Position numbers and translations under genes: made by a program | Origin: an uncultured Flavobacteriia bacterium | GTDB lineage: Bacteria; Bacteroidota; Bacteroidia; Flavobacteriales; Flavobacteriaceae | Reading direction: 5' to 3' | Assembly (NCBI GenBank): GCA_946482495.1 | Contig: CAMLRV010000121.1 | Location: forward strand, 1-6,859 | Length of the DNA stretch: 6,859 bases | The notes under the pieces: model-generated | The model's database searches: none | What the model was told of the DNA's origin: nothing | Seen by the model: the letters and a program-made list of their open reading frames with translations, nothing else | Shown: positions 5,679 through 6,859 of the stretch, piece by piece | Layout of the letters: every line of letters begins with the position of its first letter | Position numbering within the stretch: the stretch's first letter is position 1

Positions 5679-6859
5679 ATGCTTAAGCACAGTTTAAATT
5701 TCAAATTATCTCAAAAATTATCTCCACAACAAATTCAGTTGATGAAGTTAATTCAATTGCCTACGCAAGCTTTTGAACAACGTTTGCAAGAAGAAATGGT
5801 GGAAAATCCTGCTTTAGAAGGAAGCTTGGAAGATAATAGTGAATCATTAGACGATTATAAAGATAATTCTAATGATGAGGATAATTATGATGATTATGAC
5901 AACGATCAAATTGATACAAGTGATATCAATATTGACGAGTATTTAAGCAACGACGAAACACCAGATTATAAGTATCAAACTAATAATTATAGTGATGACG
6001 ATGAAGACAGAAGCATGCCAATGACAGCGCAAGTGAGTTTTCATCAAGATTTGATTAATCAGTTAAATACATTTATTCTTTCCGAAAACGACAGAGAAAT
6101 TGCTGAGTTTTTAGTCGGAAGTATTGAAGATTCGGGTTATATCAGAAGAAGTATTCAGGATATTGTGGACGATATGGCCTTCACACAAGGTATTTATACC
6201 GATGAAAAAGTGGTGGAAAGAATTTTACACATCGTACAACAATTAGAACCTTCAGGAGTTGGGGCAAGAGATTTGCAAGAATGTTTGTTAATTCAATTGA
6301 AACACAAAACACCTACCGATTCGGTTAATTTAGCGATTACCATTATTGAAAAACAATTTGATGCTTTCACCAAGAAGCATTACGATAAATTATTGCAAAA
6401 ATTTGATTGTACGAAAGAACAATTGAAAAAAGCTATCGATGAAATTGAGAAACTAAATCCGAAACCAGGAGGAAGTTTTGATAGTAATAGCAGAACAATA
6501 GAACATGTAGTGCCCGATTTTACCATTCGAATTGTAGATGGCGAATTAGAACTGCTTTTAAACGGTAGAAATGCTCCAGAATTGCACGTTTCTAAAGATT
6601 ATCAAGAAATGTTACAAACGTACAAGGTTTCTAATGATAAATCGAATTCTCAAAAAGATGCCGTTCAGTTTATCAAACAAAAATTAGATTCGGCGAAATG
6701 GTTTATTGATGCAATCAAACAACGTCAGGAAACTTTGTTTGTGACGATGAACGCTATCATGTTTTTTCAACAAGAATACTTTTTAGAAGGCGAAGAATCG
6801 AAACTAAAACCAATGATTTTGAAAGATATTGCAGATATGATTGGTTTAGATATTTCAAC
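5679..6859 (+). CDS. rpoN: RNA polymerase sigma-54 factor, 3' end cut by window edge
   Basis: Directs RNA polymerase to -24/-12 promoters, where opening needs an AAA+ enhancer-binding activator. The frame runs from the ATG at 5679 to the right edge: 393 complete codons plus two bases, of perhaps 480-490 in full. Region I (1-47) has the glutamine/leucine-rich LSQKLSPQQIQLMKLIQLPT and EEMVENPALE (38-47). Region II (48-110) is strikingly acidic, with about 25 Asp or Glu in 63 residues. The core-binding region carries LEPSGVGARDLQECL (189-203), LNPKPGGSF (259-267) and AKWFIDAIKQRQETL (339-353). LKPMILKDIADMIGLDIS (376-393) begins the helix-turn-helix that recognises the -12 element. The RpoN box and stop lie outside. 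The start is supported by region I beginning at once. It may be cotranscribed with asnS through the inverted repeat; no separate promoter is visible in the gap. Confidence 0.97.
   Translation, partial: MLKHSLNFKLSQKLSPQQIQLMKLIQLPTQAFEQRLQEEMVENPALEGSLEDNSESLDDYKDNSNDEDNYDDYDNDQIDTSDINIDEYLSNDETPDYKYQTNNYSDDDEDRSMPMTAQVSFHQDLINQLNTFILSENDREIAEFLVGSIEDSGYIRRSIQDIVDDMAFTQGIYTDEKVVERILHIVQQLEPSGVGARDLQECLLIQLKHKTPTDSVNLAITIIEKQFDAFTKKHYDKLLQKFDCTKEQLKKAIDEIEKLNPKPGGSFDSNSRTIEHVVPDFTIRIVDGELELLLNGRNAPELHVSKDYQEMLQTYKVSNDKSNSQKDAVQFIKQKLDSAKWFIDAIKQRQETLFVTMNAIMFFQQEYFLEGEESKLKPMILKDIADMIGLDIS

Overview
This window is most likely a chromosomal segment from a flavobacterium (Bacteroidota, Flavobacterium or a close relative). 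The DNA is AT-rich. The genes lack Shine-Dalgarno sequences and have A-rich leaders instead. Two promoters carry the Bacteroidota -7 element TAnnTTTG. The UMP kinase, ribosome recycling factor, asparaginyl-tRNA synthetase and sigma-54 proteins read as typical flavobacterial versions. The species cannot be named from the sequence alone.

Layout from left to right. A patatin-like phospholipase, cut by the left edge, ends at 672 (+). A promoter at about 711 then starts pyrH (UMP kinase, 787-1494), followed by frr (ribosome recycling factor, 1573-2136); the two probably form one operon. A strong hairpin with a T-tract at 2158-2199 ends frr and also lies at the end of a convergent minus-strand group. 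In its own reading order that group is a small lipoprotein (3972 to 3568), an NAD-dependent epimerase/reductase (3525 to 2512) and a 99-residue membrane protein (2497 to 2198). A 170-base divergent region (3973-4142) separates it from asnS (4143-5594, +). asnS is followed by rpoN (sigma-54), which starts at 5679 and runs off the right edge. No stretch longer than 300 bases lacks a gene.

Functionally this is mostly housekeeping: pyrimidine nucleotide synthesis, ribosome recycling, tRNA charging and an alternative sigma factor. The minus-strand group looks envelope-related, but its role is unknown. I see no phage, transposase, CRISPR, toxin-antitoxin or defence genes.

The unusual content is in small repeats. 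(1) Two inverted repeats built from a 7-base unit (GTTTCAA or GTTTCAG and its complement) almost fill the pyrH-frr and asnS-rpoN gaps. (2) A REP-like palindrome centred on ATTCTGAA-cttgt-TTCAGAAT lies inside the epimerase coding sequence and is translated in frame as part of the protein. These two repeat types are the parts most worth following up.
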